The translations under genes were made by a program, and so were the position numbers. A stretch of 64,000 nucleotides of DNA from Candidatus Binatia bacterium. Lineage in GTDB: Bacteria > Desulfobacterota > Binatia > HRBIN30. The notes beneath the pieces are model-generated. The model worked only from the letters and a program-made list of their open reading frames with translations, was not told where the DNA came from and ran no database searches. Location of the stretch: positions 124,001-188,000 of the forward strand of contig JAOAHD010000016.1 of the NCBI GenBank assembly GCA_026415395.1, read 5' to 3'. Positions 1 through 9,279 of this stretch are shown here, one piece after another. How positions within the stretch are numbered: position 1 is the first letter of the stretch; the number at the start of each line of letters is the position of its first letter.

Positions 1-962
1 ACCTCTACCGCCACGTTGTGCTTCCTCGCCCAATGGACGGTGTCGACCTTGCCACCACCGTGCTCGAACGCGTGCCATGCGCAGCGCAAAAACTGAATCG
101 CTAGGACACTTCGCGGATACATTGCGGTCCCGCCCGGCCCACGCCCAAACTCACATACCGCGGCGCACTCTGCACCAAACAGAAATACGATCCAACTCGC
201 ATGCAACCACACGAGCGTGATTGGGAGCTGCGCCAGTGCCCCGTACACCGCGTTGTAGCGAGCGACACCGATTTGCAGGCTTACATAAAGCCACTGAACC
301 AACTGCCAAAGCAGCCCTGCCACTAGTGCTCCCACGAGCACCGCACGCCAATTTGGCTTCCGGTTCGGAAGTACGACGTAGAGAACGAGGATTCCCGCAA
401 CGTTCAAGGCAATTGGAACAAGCAGCAGACCACTCCGAATGAGCTGACCTGCAACCGGTATCCCTTCGGCTACCCGCACCATGTGCCCCAAGTGGTGAGA
501 AGAAGTGATGGCAATCGCGGCGAGCAACAAAAACGGCGTGAGCAACACCAAGCCTAGATGCTCTCGAATTCTTCGCCACCCACCGCGCCCTCGCTGCGCT
601 CGCCACACACCGTCAAGAGCCGCCTCGATTGCGCCTAACAGGCCCACCACCGTTGTCAGTAACAACACGGCACCCAAGGCACCCAGTACGCCGACATTGA
701 GGCGCTCGATGGCAGACATAATCGTCGCCATCGTTTCTGGGGGAATTGCGAGACGCGCGAGCACCGCCGGCTCGACCTTGCGCGGGACTCCCAGGCCTTT
801 CAGCACCGCGAACACAACCGCCAACAGTGGCACCACCGACAGCAACGACACATAGGCCAGCGCCGACGCACGAGTCAGACAATCGTCGCGGTAGAAGCGC
901 AATGCTGCAGCAACGATGAGCGCCGCCGTGTTGCGCAGCCACTCAACCCACCGAATCGGCAC
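1..962 (-). CDS. YihY/BrkB family inner membrane protein, C-terminus beyond left edge
   Basis: The open frame reads from GTG at 962 off the left edge, giving 320 residues without a stop. It begins with a short amphipathic stretch and a segment (R-A-S-A-L-A-Y-V-S-L-L-S-V-V-P-L) typical of the first helix of YihY/BrkB proteins. Further hydrophobic helices follow, with the family-like G-x-x-E-A-A-L-D-G-V-W-R region near residue 90 and a long run with I-A-L-N-V-A-G-I-L-V-L-Y-V-V-L-P. Members are polytopic inner-membrane proteins of poorly settled function, once annotated as RNase BN. GTG at 962 is the only conventional start after the upstream in-frame stop. The Shine-Dalgarno-like AGGGAGGA lies directly against it, so initiation may be weak or coupled to opgG, whose stop is 12 bases upstream. 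Confidence 0.85.
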   Translation of the reverse strand, partial: MPIRWVEWLRNTAALIVAAALRFYRDDCLTRASALAYVSLLSVVPLLAVVFAVLKGLGVPRKVEPAVLARLAIPPETMATIMSAIERLNVGVLGALGAVLLLTTVVGLLGAIEAALDGVWRAQRGRGGWRRIREHLGLVLLTPFLLLAAIAITSSHHLGHMVRVAEGIPVAGQLIRSGLLLVPIALNVAGILVLYVVLPNRKPNWRAVLVGALVAGLLWQLVQWLYVSLQIGVARYNAVYGALAQLPITLVWLHASWIVFLFGAECAAVCEFGRGPGGTAMYPRSVLAIQFLRCAWHAFEHGGGKVDTVHWARKHNVAVE

Positions 963-974
963 TCCTCCCTGAAC

Positions 975-2480
975 TCATGGCAGATAGGTGTATGTCCACG
1001 TCTCCGTGAGAACGTCCTTTTGTCGGCGCAAGAAAGCCCGAAGATCCACGGCACGATTGCCTGTAGCGCGCAACTGAAAGCTTAAACGCCACGTTTGGTT
1101 CACAGGATTCTTCACCAAGTGGTGTTCCGTGATTTCCCCTGTCTCCGCGCCCGAAGCTACGGTCAATACCGCCTCGGGCGGAGTTGATTCTGCAAGCTCA
1201 CGAAGCTCCTGCCCAGCGAAGTCGACCACGAACCGCTGCAGGCCCTGCTTTGTGCGTTCTTGTCTCGTCGCCACCACCCGGCCGCCCGGTGGACGACTGG
1301 GATCATCTCCGTACCAAAATATGGTGTACCTTACCTCGATTCGATCCCCCTTTTCCGGTGCACGATGAGGCCGCCAGTACGCCACGATGTTGTCATGAAT
1401 GTCGGAATCGGTCGGCAGCTCTACCAGCTCCACCCAGCCATCGCCCCAATTCCCATGCACTTCCTGCCAAGCGCTCGGACGTAGCTCCGACCGCGCCTCA
1501 AGGTCCTGATAGTGCTCAAAGTCCCGATCACGCTGGATCAAGCCAAAGCCCCGGGGATTGTTCAGTTCAAACGCACTCACATGGATCTTCGTGGGATTAT
1601 CCAACGGGCGCCACAACCATTCCCCAGTGCGGCTGTAAAGCAGGAGGCCGTCAGAATCGTGCACCTCGGGGCGAAAGTCGTTGAAGCATCGCGTGGTATT
1701 CTCTCCGTGAAAGAACATACTCGTCAGAGGCGCCAACCCGAGCTTCTTCACGTCGCGCCGAAAAAACAGATGTGCTTCCACGTCGACTCTAGTCTGCACA
1801 CCCGGGGAAACGACAAAATGGTAAGCCCCAGTCAGGCTTGGACTATCCATCAGCGCGTAAATGGTCAGCGTCGTCGCCTCCGCCGCCGGCTTCACGAGCC
1901 AAAACTCGGTAAAGTATGGGAACTCTTCTCCCTCTGGTTCCACCGTGTTGACTGCAATGCCTCGCGCCGAAAGACCGTAAATCTCATCGCGCCCGAGTGC
2001 GCGAAAGTAACTCGCACCCAAAAACACGATCACCTCATCTTTGTACGTGGGAGTTTTGATTGGGTAATGGACCCGGAAACCGGCAAAGCCGATGTCGTCA
2101 GGGATGCGATCGGCAAACGTGTTCTTTCCGTAATCGAACAGCGCTGGCGAGAAGCGCACGTGCTCCACTCGACCACCGTCTACCACATTGATCGACACCG
2201 GCCGGGGGTAGTAAAGCCCCAGATGAAAAAACTGCACTTCGAACGGCAGGTTCTCCTTTCGCCACAGCGCCTCGCTGGGACGGAAGCGAATGTCCCGCCA
2301 CTCATCATAGGTCATGTCCAGCATCCATTGCGGCACCCGCTCTTTGGTATCCCGGTAGGCCTCACGCGCCAGGCCCTGCGCCGTATTCACCACATCAGCA
2401 AAGCCGAAGCCAAAGGCCGCTCTTGCACCCAGCACCGCAGCCGAGAGCAACACGGCTCGCAGCACTCGTTGGTACTTCAT
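975..2480 (-). CDS. opgG: Glucan biosynthesis protein OpgG/MdoG
   Basis: A 501-residue periplasmic protein of the OpgG/MdoG family, needed for osmoregulated periplasmic glucan synthesis in proteobacteria, where it is thought to act on the nascent beta-glucan. The family core is clear: F-x-V-H-Y-P-I-K-T near residue 120, then F-L-G-A-S-Y-F-R-A-L-G and Y-G-L-S-A-R-G-I-A, then F-W-L-V-K-P. The start is ATG at 2480 (M-K-Y-Q-R-V), preceded by AGGAGGAGCG and followed by a hydrophobic signal peptide rich in Ala; the open frame extends 34 codons further upstream but without signal-like character. No opgH glucosyltransferase is adjacent, although OpgG usually works with it. The yihY-family gene follows after 12 bases and is probably co-transcribed. 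Confidence 0.92.
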   Translation of the reverse strand: MKYQRVLRAVLLSAAVLGARAAFGFGFADVVNTAQGLAREAYRDTKERVPQWMLDMTYDEWRDIRFRPSEALWRKENLPFEVQFFHLGLYYPRPVSINVVDGGRVEHVRFSPALFDYGKNTFADRIPDDIGFAGFRVHYPIKTPTYKDEVIVFLGASYFRALGRDEIYGLSARGIAVNTVEPEGEEFPYFTEFWLVKPAAEATTLTIYALMDSPSLTGAYHFVVSPGVQTRVDVEAHLFFRRDVKKLGLAPLTSMFFHGENTTRCFNDFRPEVHDSDGLLLYSRTGEWLWRPLDNPTKIHVSAFELNNPRGFGLIQRDRDFEHYQDLEARSELRPSAWQEVHGNWGDGWVELVELPTDSDIHDNIVAYWRPHRAPEKGDRIEVRYTIFWYGDDPSRPPGGRVVATRQERTKQGLQRFVVDFAGQELRELAESTPPEAVLTVASGAETGEITEHHLVKNPVNQTWRLSFQLRATGNRAVDLRAFLRRQKDVLTETWTYTYLP

Positions 2481-2630
2481 CGCTCCTCCTTCTACGCCCA
2501 CAGGTTCCCCAGCAGCTTCCCCGGTGCCTGACCGCACGCGGCAACGGTCCGACTCGTATAGCGCAAGCCCATCTTGTCGCACTAACCACCCTGCTGGACG
2601 CGCGCGTGCCTTGCGTTATACGCCGGCCTT

Positions 2631-3098
2631 ATGGGCGAAAAGAAATCCATGCAGCAGGAAATGGCAGATGCACTGGTACGCGGTTTCGACCGCCACATGG
2701 GTGTCCGTCTCCTGTCCGCCTCGCGCGACGAGGTCGTACTCGAATACGACGTCGATGAACGCCATCTACAACCGTACGGCATCGTTCACGGCGGGATGCA
2801 CTGCGCCACCATTGAAACGGCATGTTCCACCGGCGCGGGAATCGACGCCATGGAGCGAGGGTTAGCGGTGGTCGGCGTGGAGAATCACACCAGTTTCATC
2901 CGCGCCGTGCGCAGTGGCACGATTCGCGTCACGGCAACACCGATCACGCGTGGCCGACGAACGCAACTTTGGGAGGCCACCGCACGCGATAGCACAGGAC
3001 AAATTGTTGCCACGGGCCGAGTACGCCTCTTGTGCCTCGAACCCGACACGCCGCTCGGAGGGCAACCCGTTTTGCACTCCCGGGCCACTGAAAAATGA
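2631..3098 (+). CDS. PaaI-type hotdog-fold thioesterase
   Basis: A 155-residue hotdog protein. The sequence Y-G-I-V-H-G-G-M-H-C-A-T-I-E-T-A around residues 48-63 matches the PaaI/YbgC-like signature, in which the HGG turn and a downstream acidic residue build the acyl-CoA thioester hydrolysis site. The second half (A-T-P-I-T-R-G-R-R-T-Q-L-W-E-A) fits the usual last strands of the fold. The substrate cannot be read from sequence. The gene stands alone and is divergent from opgG with about 150 bases between start codons. A second in-frame ATG at 2649 is a possible alternative start. Confidence 0.85.
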   Translation: MGEKKSMQQEMADALVRGFDRHMGVRLLSASRDEVVLEYDVDERHLQPYGIVHGGMHCATIETACSTGAGIDAMERGLAVVGVENHTSFIRAVRSGTIRVTATPITRGRRTQLWEATARDSTGQIVATGRVRLLCLEPDTPLGGQPVLHSRATEK

Positions 3099-3305
3099 CG
3101 CACCTCGAGAGGTACCGATCGTAGGTCGCTGCGGGCTCCGCTTTCCGATTCCTCCGCGGAATAAAGGATCCATTGTTGCGGCCTGAGACATCCAGCGGCG
3201 ACCTGCTGACTCGATGACGGGAGGAAAACTTCCAGCACACACCATCTGGACGAACGCAGGGCACCGAGTCCTGCGGCACGAGTTTCGCTGCCTTTCGGCA
3301 GGAGT

Positions 3306-5342
3306 ATGTCAAAACCGACGCATCGACTCCTGCTGTCCTGGCTTTTGGTTCCTGTGGTCCTCGCCAGCGTCGCGGCGCACGCCGCCACCTTCTATGTCAG
3401 CCCAGATGGCAGCGATGATGGTGCAGGCAACGCCCAAGCCCCCTGGCGCACCGTGCAGACAGCCGTGAACCGGCTGTTGCCCGGAGACAGCTTGATCGTG
3501 CGGCCCGGGGTCTACCGTGAGGCCGTGATCATCGCCGTGGGCGGGACCGCTAATGCCCCGATTTGGCTCAAGGCTGAACCCGGTGTGGTGCTGGAATCGC
3601 CCGACCCCACAGGAAGCCTTTCCGCATGGGATTTCCGCCCCACGGCGGCATATATCATTGTCGAGGGCTTCGAAATTCGTGGGGGCTATCACGAGAGCGT
3701 GTTCGTCCGCCCTGGCGCGCACGACCTCGCTCTGCGCCGCCTGTCGATTCACGGTAACCGCAGCGGGGTTTGGATTGCCGGTGCGGCGAATATCGAATTG
3801 TCCGCGAGCACGATCGAGGCCAACACGAGCACTGGGGTGCGGATCTACCAGGGTAGCCAAAACATCAGCATCATGGACACCTGGGCTGTAGGCAACGACG
3901 ATGGTCGGGGCTGTGAAGGGGACGCGGATGGATTCGCCGTCGATCAAGATGTCACCGGGTTTCAGTGCATACGCTGCAGAGCGAGTTGGAATGGCGAGGA
4001 CGGATTCGACATTGAAGCGAGCAACGTACGCCTGGATCAAAGCTGGGCCATCGGCAACGGCTGCGCCGGCCTCAAGCTGTTCCAAGGTGGCCGCGTGACG
4101 AACTCAGTGTTCGCGCGCAACCGTACCGGGTTGCTGACAACCAACTTCAACCCCACGAGCGTTGTCGCAGAACTCGACCACCTCACTGTGGCCGACAACA
4201 GCGGCGTCGGCCTGCTGCTACGGGCACCGATGGTTTCGTTCACGCAGGCTCCGTACGCGGTGCAATTGACCAACTCTGTCGTCGCCGGCGGTGGAAAGGC
4301 GGTCGAGATTGAACCAAACGTGTCCTTCGTGGAGCGGCGAAATATCTTGTTCCGGTCCCAATCCAACGAGCCAGTGGTGGTGCTTCACCAGGAGACCGGA
4401 ACGACAACCTTTACCGGTCAAGAAATCAACTCGCGTCGTTACGCGTCGCAAACTGGCCTGGGGGAGGGCACTCTGGCCGTGGACCCAGAGTTTGCCGAAC
4501 ACAACGAATATACGCTGTTGGACATGAGCCCTGCCGTTGACCGGGCAGCGCCAAACAGCGAGGGGTCCTTAGACGCTGGCGGACGAGCGCGACCCGTAGG
4601 ACACGCCAGCGACATCGGTGCGCACGAGTCGCCTTTCGCCTTGTCGAATCACCTCCCCTGGCCGGATCCCGGCCCGGCGCGCCGAGTGATTGCTGGCACT
4701 TGGCTCCGGGTGACGGCGTACGGCTCTGTGGACCCGGATGGTGATCCACTTTTCTTGTCGTGGAATTTTGGCGATGGGTCCGCACCAGCCGCGGGGTTTT
4801 CTGCCCGACATCTTTATTTGGAACCCGGGGGCTACACATTGGAACTCCTCGCCAGCGATGGACGAGCCCAGCGCAGCCGCAGCGCCCCTGTAACCGTGGA
4901 GTGGCCGCCGGCGACTCACTCGCAGCACGACACTGCAATCAATCCAATCAGTCCAATCAAAGTGGTGATTCCTCGGGGCAAGACGGAGACCTACCGGACA
5001 CTACGCGTTCGGGTGCGCAACGCTGACGCCCTCTCCGGCGATGAGCCCTACGGGCACCTGGTTCAAGTCATCGCGTCCGACGGCACGTGTCCAACGGGAA
5101 CAATCATCGAATCGCCTGATTTCGAGCCGAACCTCGCGGGGCCTCAAGCACGTGCATTGATACCCACAGGCCGAACCCGAACCGCGCGCTTGCGACTCCG
5201 ATTACAACGCTCCACAGTGCCAGGCTGCGAACTACAGCTCGAGGCCACAACGGTCTTTCCTGGCAACATCGACCCCACGACCGGCGATAATCAGGCGCGC
5301 GTTGGACTGAGGGTTATCGACCGCAACGCCCCACAAGACTGA
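3306..5342 (+). CDS. Exported right-handed beta-helix protein with PKD domain
   Basis: A 678-residue protein with a signal peptide (hydrophobic residues about 9-25, A-H-A-A cleavage region). The mature start T-F-Y-V-S-P-D-G-S-D-D-G-x-G-x-x-x-x-P-W-R-T-V-Q-x-A matches the opening of the DUF1565/pectate-lyase-like parallel beta-helix proteins. The helix runs to about residue 440, with many N-rich turns (H-G-N-R-S-G-V-W-I, A-R-N-R-T-G-L-L). A PKD-like domain follows at about 455-535 (S-V-D-P-D-G-D-P-L-F-L-S-W-N-F-G-D-G-S), then an unassigned beta-rich tail of about 140 residues with two Cys. No catalytic site was recognised, so it may be a carbohydrate-binding or cell-surface protein. The Shine-Dalgarno GGAG lies only one base before ATG 3306, which is unusually close. 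Confidence 0.82.
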   Translation: MSKPTHRLLLSWLLVPVVLASVAAHAATFYVSPDGSDDGAGNAQAPWRTVQTAVNRLLPGDSLIVRPGVYREAVIIAVGGTANAPIWLKAEPGVVLESPDPTGSLSAWDFRPTAAYIIVEGFEIRGGYHESVFVRPGAHDLALRRLSIHGNRSGVWIAGAANIELSASTIEANTSTGVRIYQGSQNISIMDTWAVGNDDGRGCEGDADGFAVDQDVTGFQCIRCRASWNGEDGFDIEASNVRLDQSWAIGNGCAGLKLFQGGRVTNSVFARNRTGLLTTNFNPTSVVAELDHLTVADNSGVGLLLRAPMVSFTQAPYAVQLTNSVVAGGGKAVEIEPNVSFVERRNILFRSQSNEPVVVLHQETGTTTFTGQEINSRRYASQTGLGEGTLAVDPEFAEHNEYTLLDMSPAVDRAAPNSEGSLDAGGRARPVGHASDIGAHESPFALSNHLPWPDPGPARRVIAGTWLRVTAYGSVDPDGDPLFLSWNFGDGSAPAAGFSARHLYLEPGGYTLELLASDGRAQRSRSAPVTVEWPPATHSQHDTAINPISPIKVVIPRGKTETYRTLRVRVRNADALSGDEPYGHLVQVIASDGTCPTGTIIESPDFEPNLAGPQARALIPTGRTRTARLRLRLQRSTVPGCELQLEATTVFPGNIDPTTGDNQARVGLRVIDRNAPQD

Positions 5343-5411
5343 GGCACGCGCTCGCTCCACGGTTTGCCAAGCGCGCAGGAAGCGCTACCTGCTGTCGGAG
5401 GAGAGCGCCTC

Positions 5412-5879
5412 ATGACGGGTGATCGAGCATTACAGCTTGGAAGAGATAATGCCGTCGACCGCGGGCTCACTCACGTGGCCCTGCCCGTGACCAATATCGA
5501 CCGCAGTATTGACTTTTACCAAGACTTTGCCGGCATGCGGGTCGTCCACCGTCGGCACGATGCAGCCACCGGGGTTGACGTCGTATGGCTCAGCGACCAC
5601 ACCCGCCCATTCGTGCTCGTGCTCATTCAGAGTGCTACAATCGACCACGTGCTCGGTGGCGCCTTCTGCCATCTTGGTGTTGCGGTTGGGACTCGCCGCG
5701 AGGTGGACGAGCTCTGTGAGCTCGCAAGGCAACGTGGCCACGCTGTTCGAGGCCCGTTCGACAGCGGCCCTCCCGTGGGTTACTGGGTGTTCATTGTCGA
5801 CCCCGATGGGCACAATCTCGAAATCTCCTACGGGCAGGTGGTCGGCGCGACCCTTACCCGAGGGCTACCAAACGAATAG
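5412..5879 (+). CDS. VOC (glyoxalase/bleomycin resistance fold) family protein
   Basis: A 155-residue single VOC domain with paired beta-alpha-beta-beta-beta modules. The first strand G-L-T-H-V-A-L-P-V-T-N-I-D-R-S-I-D-F-Y carries the typical metal-binding His, and the end F-I-V-D-P-D-G-H-N-L-E-I-S-Y carries the typical metal-binding Glu. A second candidate His lies at G-A-F-C-H-L-G-V-A-V. Such proteins are usually small dioxygenases, lyases or resistance proteins; the substrate is unknown. ATG 5412 is preferred because GGAGGAG lies eight bases before it, whereas the frame is open from 5364 without a ribosome site. It runs convergently into the end of the nos cluster with about 55 bases between stops and no clear terminator. 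Confidence 0.85.
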   Translation: MTGDRALQLGRDNAVDRGLTHVALPVTNIDRSIDFYQDFAGMRVVHRRHDAATGVDVVWLSDHTRPFVLVLIQSATIDHVLGGAFCHLGVAVGTRREVDELCELARQRGHAVRGPFDSGPPVGYWVFIVDPDGHNLEISYGQVVGATLTRGLPNE

Positions 5880-5935
5880 CCGATTCACGCCCCTGGGCTA
5901 TTGGCGAGGCAGCCATGACGGGGCCACCGCCTCGG

Positions 5936-6664
5936 CTAGTAGTCCTTTTTGAGAAAGGCTCGTAAGCCGAGTCCAAGTAAAACGACCCCCCACAACGCAA
6001 GCGAGAGCCAAACCGCGCCGCTAGGAAGCACAACAGGCAAAAGGAAGCGCAAGCCCAAGTCCTGATACAATACCAGTCGCACAGCATCGATGGGATTGAA
6101 CAACACGGCTGCGGTCAACAACGGCTCGATCGGGTATTCCTCGAAGGCGACAATGACGTACAGAAGTGCCCCGTCATACACGAGCGCGGCAATGAGCCAA
6201 GCGAGCAACAACACGCCTAATCCACGCGTCCGTTCCTCGATCCAAGTCGCCACCAGGACTCCGGCCAACACGCAATTCGTCGACAACGCCACGCTTGCTA
6301 AAAGCATGCGACTGGTTGGAACTAATGGGAGGCCGGCCGGAAGAACCACCGCAGCGCCCGGAATGAAAAAGCTCCCGGCAAAGGTGATTACCAAAGCGCC
6401 CACTGCAGCGGAAAATACCACAGCCCGAGACACTGGCTGGGTAAGCAGAAACGCATCGTAGGGCTTACGAACATAAGTCGAATTCGCGGCGGCTACTGCG
6501 CTCACCAGGGGGATCACCAAGATGCTCGCGTGTGCCAACGCGAGCAACGCGCGGTCCCCCCCTTCACTGAAGCTGAGGGTCAACGAGGCAATGCCGAAAA
6601 ACAAACCGGCATATCCGTATAGCCAACGCGCCCGTAGCAGATTGCGCAGTTCGTAACTCAGCAA
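5936..6664 (-). CDS. nosY: NosY-type ABC transporter permease
   Basis: A 242-residue polytopic membrane protein with about six hydrophobic helices (for example residues 15-32, 40-60, 85-112, 118-142, 150-172 and 210-235). Its N-terminus M-L-S-Y-E-L-R-N-L-L-R-A-R-W-L-Y-G-Y is typical of ABC-2/NosY permeases. NosY works with NosF and NosD in delivering sulfur or copper-loading components for the CuZ centre of nitrous oxide reductase. It overlaps the end of the ATPase gene upstream by 7 bases, so the two are translationally coupled. It is the last gene of the nos cluster, and the assignment rests on both fold and position. Confidence 0.85.
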   Translation of the reverse strand: MLSYELRNLLRARWLYGYAGLFFGIASLTLSFSEGGDRALLALAHASILVIPLVSAVAAANSTYVRKPYDAFLLTQPVSRAVVFSAAVGALVITFAGSFFIPGAAVVLPAGLPLVPTSRMLLASVALSTNCVLAGVLVATWIEERTRGLGVLLLAWLIAALVYDGALLYVIVAFEEYPIEPLLTAAVLFNPIDAVRLVLYQDLGLRFLLPVVLPSGAVWLSLALWGVVLLGLGLRAFLKKDY

Positions 6665-7359
6665 TCGAATAAAGATAGTACCGCCTCCTCCAGCGATGCC
6701 GTCTTCGTCCGGGTTTGCAACTCCGCAAGCGATCCGGAAAAGAGGATCTTCCCCTCGTCGAGGAAGGCAATGTAGTCAGCCACCGCTTCCACTTCCTGCA
6801 ATAGATGGGAGACAAACAAGATCGTCGTGCCCTGGGTTTTTCGCTCCAAGAAGAGACGACGAAACAGCCCTGCCGCAACCGGGTCGAAGCCAACCGTCGG
6901 CTCATCGAGAATTAAAATCGGAGCTTTCACGCCCAACGCTAAAATCGCACTGAGTTTCTGGCGGGTGCCCAGTGAAAGCGTTCCAATCGGACGGTCTAAA
7001 AACGGGCCGAACCGGAAGCTGTCGATAAACGCTTCGAAGGCCTTCCAATCCACTCCGCGCATGTCGCGGACAATCCGGAGAATCTCCCGGGGACTCAAGT
7101 TATCCGGATAATGGGGGCTTTGCGGCATATACCCGAACAGCCGCTGGTATTTGTCGAGGGCATGCAGCGGTTTTCCCTGCCATAAGATGCTGCCGCGATC
7201 GGGACGCACGAGACCGAGCACGGCTTTCATGAACGTGCTCTTACCGCTCGCATTTGGCCCCACCAGAGCAGTCAGTTTTTCCGCTGGAACCGTTAGCGAA
7301 ACGCCGCGCAGCGCTTGCGTACGGCCAAAACTCTTGCAGAGTTCTCGTACCACCAGCAT
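6658..7359 (-). CDS. nosF: NosF-type ABC transporter ATPase
   Basis: A 233-residue cytoplasmic ABC ATPase. Walker A is G-P-N-A-S-G-K-S-T near residues 34-42, the Q-loop region is G-Y-M-P-Q-S-P-H, the signature is the NosF-like L-S-L-G-T-R-Q-K, and Walker B is I-L-I-L-D-E-P-T-V-G-F-D followed by the switch His in F-V-S-H-L. It is expected to drive the NosY permease in maturation of periplasmic NosZ. The start is about 185 bases downstream of the nosD stop, and that gap shows no convincing gene. Confidence 0.92.
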   Translation of the reverse strand: MLVVRELCKSFGRTQALRGVSLTVPAEKLTALVGPNASGKSTFMKAVLGLVRPDRGSILWQGKPLHALDKYQRLFGYMPQSPHYPDNLSPREILRIVRDMRGVDWKAFEAFIDSFRFGPFLDRPIGTLSLGTRQKLSAILALGVKAPILILDEPTVGFDPVAAGLFRRLFLERKTQGTTILFVSHLLQEVEAVADYIAFLDEGKILFSGSLAELQTRTKTASLEEAVLSLFDC

Positions 7360-7544
7360 GCCTCTCCTCGCCAGCTAAGTCTCAGTGCTTGCTGTGTCGC
7401 CGCCGCGTGCCCAAAGCTCGCTCCCCGGCCCGTGGTTCGTCGCCACTCTTGGCCTCGCGAGCGTCGGGCGCGAGCAGTTTTGCGCATCCTCGTCCATAGG
7501 GCCTGCCTCGCACCTCAAGGCCAAACACAGCCCCGCGGGCGCCG

Positions 7545-8792
7545 TCACCCACTGCCATTGACGGGGATCGTTTTGAGCCTCCGGCCACGCGTGCACGCGT
7601 TTTTCGTCGGCCGCAAGCTGGGACGGAGGTCAGCAAGTTCGCTCGGGGCAAAGGCTGGAATGAGCCGCTCTGTCAGGTCGAGAAACTCAAAGAAAAGGCT
7701 CTTTGCCAACAAGCCCGCCAACGGATAACGCGCCAAGAGTACCGCTGAAAACGATACCGGCCGAAACGGCAGGTCACCGCATCCGTCGCGATCTCGGTCG
7801 TAGCCCCAGTAGGAGCTAAAGTAGTTCCGCTCGAACCGATTGCCTCCGCTTTGCAACGAGTTCGTATAAACGTCGAACAAATTCCCCTCGAACGAGTTCT
7901 CGGCAAAGTCGTTTTGTTCGGCGCTGCCCCACAAGGAAATGGCAAGACCGTTCCGGCAGAAGGCGTTGCCGCGTACCTCGTTGCGGTTGCTCTGATCTAA
8001 GTGCAGGGCAACAGAGTTTGCCTCGAACCAATTGTTCACCAAGGAGGACTCTGCGATCTCCTTCAACAAAAAGCCGTATGCGGCTTTGCCTTCGTGACCA
8101 ATAAACGTATTTTCCTGCATCGCCACCTTCCGCGAATACATCACGGCTACACCAGCACCATTCCTCTGAAACGTGTTCCGAGCAAATCCGTTTTGATCCG
8201 AGTACATGAAATGCAACCCGTAGCGGATGTTGTCCTCAGCTCGATTGTCCGTGAGTACGCTGTCGCTAGTAAACTCCAGGTAAATACCGTCGCGGTGACC
8301 GGTCACCTGATTCCCCACGACAACCAGGCCAGCGGAGTTCCAGGTGTGAATTCCATTGCCAGATCCGCCCTCTCCTCGGGGCACGCCGACAATCACGTTG
8401 TTTTCCACACGACAATCCTGAACGCCTTCGAGGTACACAGCGAAAAACGTATCCTCGAAGCGATTACCCACAACGGCACAGCGCCGGGCGTTGCTGACCC
8501 GCAATGCGGCCGTGTCCCGGAGCAAATCGCGGCCTGAGCGAACCAAACGGAAGCCCTCCACACGCACGTCATCAGCCCGAACCTGGATGAGAGGCCGCTG
8601 CCCTTCCCCGTCGATCACCGCCCCGTTGCCGACCAAGGTCACTGGCCGCGTGACCTGAATAAACTCGCGATAAGTGCCAGGAGCCACCGCGACTGTGTCC
8701 CCCGGCTGCGCCGCATCCAGAGCCGCCGAGATACTGGTGTAACGACAGTGGCCACAAACCGTGAGTACAACCAAAGCCCAGCCGAAAAACAC
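7545..8792 (-). CDS. nosD: NosD, nitrous oxide reductase maturation beta-helix protein
   Basis: A 415-residue protein with a short N-terminal hydrophobic segment and then a right-handed parallel beta-helix. The opening S-I-S-A-A-L-D-A-A-Q-P-G-D-T-V-A-V-A-P-G-T-Y and the repeats N-G-I-H-T-W-N-S, D-G-I-Y-L-E-F-T-S-D-S, R-Y-G-L-H-F-M-Y-S-D-Q-N are diagnostic of NosD. The end Y-W-G-Y-D-R-D-R-D-G-C-G-D-L-P-F-R-P is also family-typical. NosD acts in the periplasm with NosFY in assembly of the CuZ site. The start is GTG at 8792, 13 bases after the nosL stop. The last 40 or so residues are basic and Pro/Arg-rich and could be a less conserved extension. Confidence 0.93.
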   Translation of the reverse strand: MFFGWALVVLTVCGHCRYTSISAALDAAQPGDTVAVAPGTYREFIQVTRPVTLVGNGAVIDGEGQRPLIQVRADDVRVEGFRLVRSGRDLLRDTAALRVSNARRCAVVGNRFEDTFFAVYLEGVQDCRVENNVIVGVPRGEGGSGNGIHTWNSAGLVVVGNQVTGHRDGIYLEFTSDSVLTDNRAEDNIRYGLHFMYSDQNGFARNTFQRNGAGVAVMYSRKVAMQENTFIGHEGKAAYGFLLKEIAESSLVNNWFEANSVALHLDQSNRNEVRGNAFCRNGLAISLWGSAEQNDFAENSFEGNLFDVYTNSLQSGGNRFERNYFSSYWGYDRDRDGCGDLPFRPVSFSAVLLARYPLAGLLAKSLFFEFLDLTERLIPAFAPSELADLRPSLRPTKNACTRGRRLKTIPVNGSG

Positions 8793-8805
8793 CGCACACC
8801 CTACC

Positions 8806-9270
8806 TCACCGACCCAGCTCGGCCCAGCGGGTCAATTTAAACTCTTCTGGCCGCGCCTGGGCTGACTCGACCCAGCCCCTTGCCTCTCGTTCACTGGCAA
8901 ACGCCCCTAGATTGCCGCCCATGGGGCTGCGGATGCCGGCCCACTGAAGCACCCATGCTTCGTTGCCCTCGATCCATCTGGGCGGATCCAAAAACGAATG
9001 CAGGTAAACGCGTGCCACCCCTCGTGGGTGTGCTGACACGTAGCGACGCGCACACTCAATGGAATCGAAGAACAAGACACGTCCTTTATCCGTGTGTACC
9101 TGAACTGCGAACCGGCGATCGGCGATCGTCATCTGGCACTCGGTACATTGCACCGGAGCGGCGGGCAGCTCCACGGGCCCGCGAGGCTGGCATTGTAAAG
9201 CTGCGCTCGCGAGTGCAATCACCATCAACGCACGCAGTCGCGCTCCCCCACTCCTTCGCATCCGCGACAT
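8806..9270 (-). CDS. nosL: NosL copper-binding lipoprotein-like accessory protein
   Basis: A 154-residue NosL-family protein. After a hydrophobic leader (A-L-M-V-I-A-L-A-S-A-A-L-Q-C, a possible lipobox-like end) comes the family hallmark C-T-E-C-Q-M-T-I-A-D, whose Cys and Met bind Cu(I). The V-L-F-F-D-S-I-E-C region and the C-terminal G-S/G-N-L-G-A-F-A-S-E-x-E-A segment follow. NosL is a copper chaperone delivering metal to NosZ. It sits 13 bases before nosD and about 9 bases after the nosB-like gene, in the same operon. Confidence 0.93.
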   Translation of the reverse strand: MSRMRRSGGARLRALMVIALASAALQCQPRGPVELPAAPVQCTECQMTIADRRFAVQVHTDKGRVLFFDSIECARRYVSAHPRGVARVYLHSFLDPPRWIEGNEAWVLQWAGIRSPMGGNLGAFASEREARGWVESAQARPEEFKLTRWAELGR

Positions 9271-9279
9271 CCCTACGAG

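Noticed and set aside
7375-7651. Minus-strand frames after nosD
   Set aside because: They overlap the nosD C-terminus and have Arg/Gly/Ala-rich composition without motif, start signal or family match.
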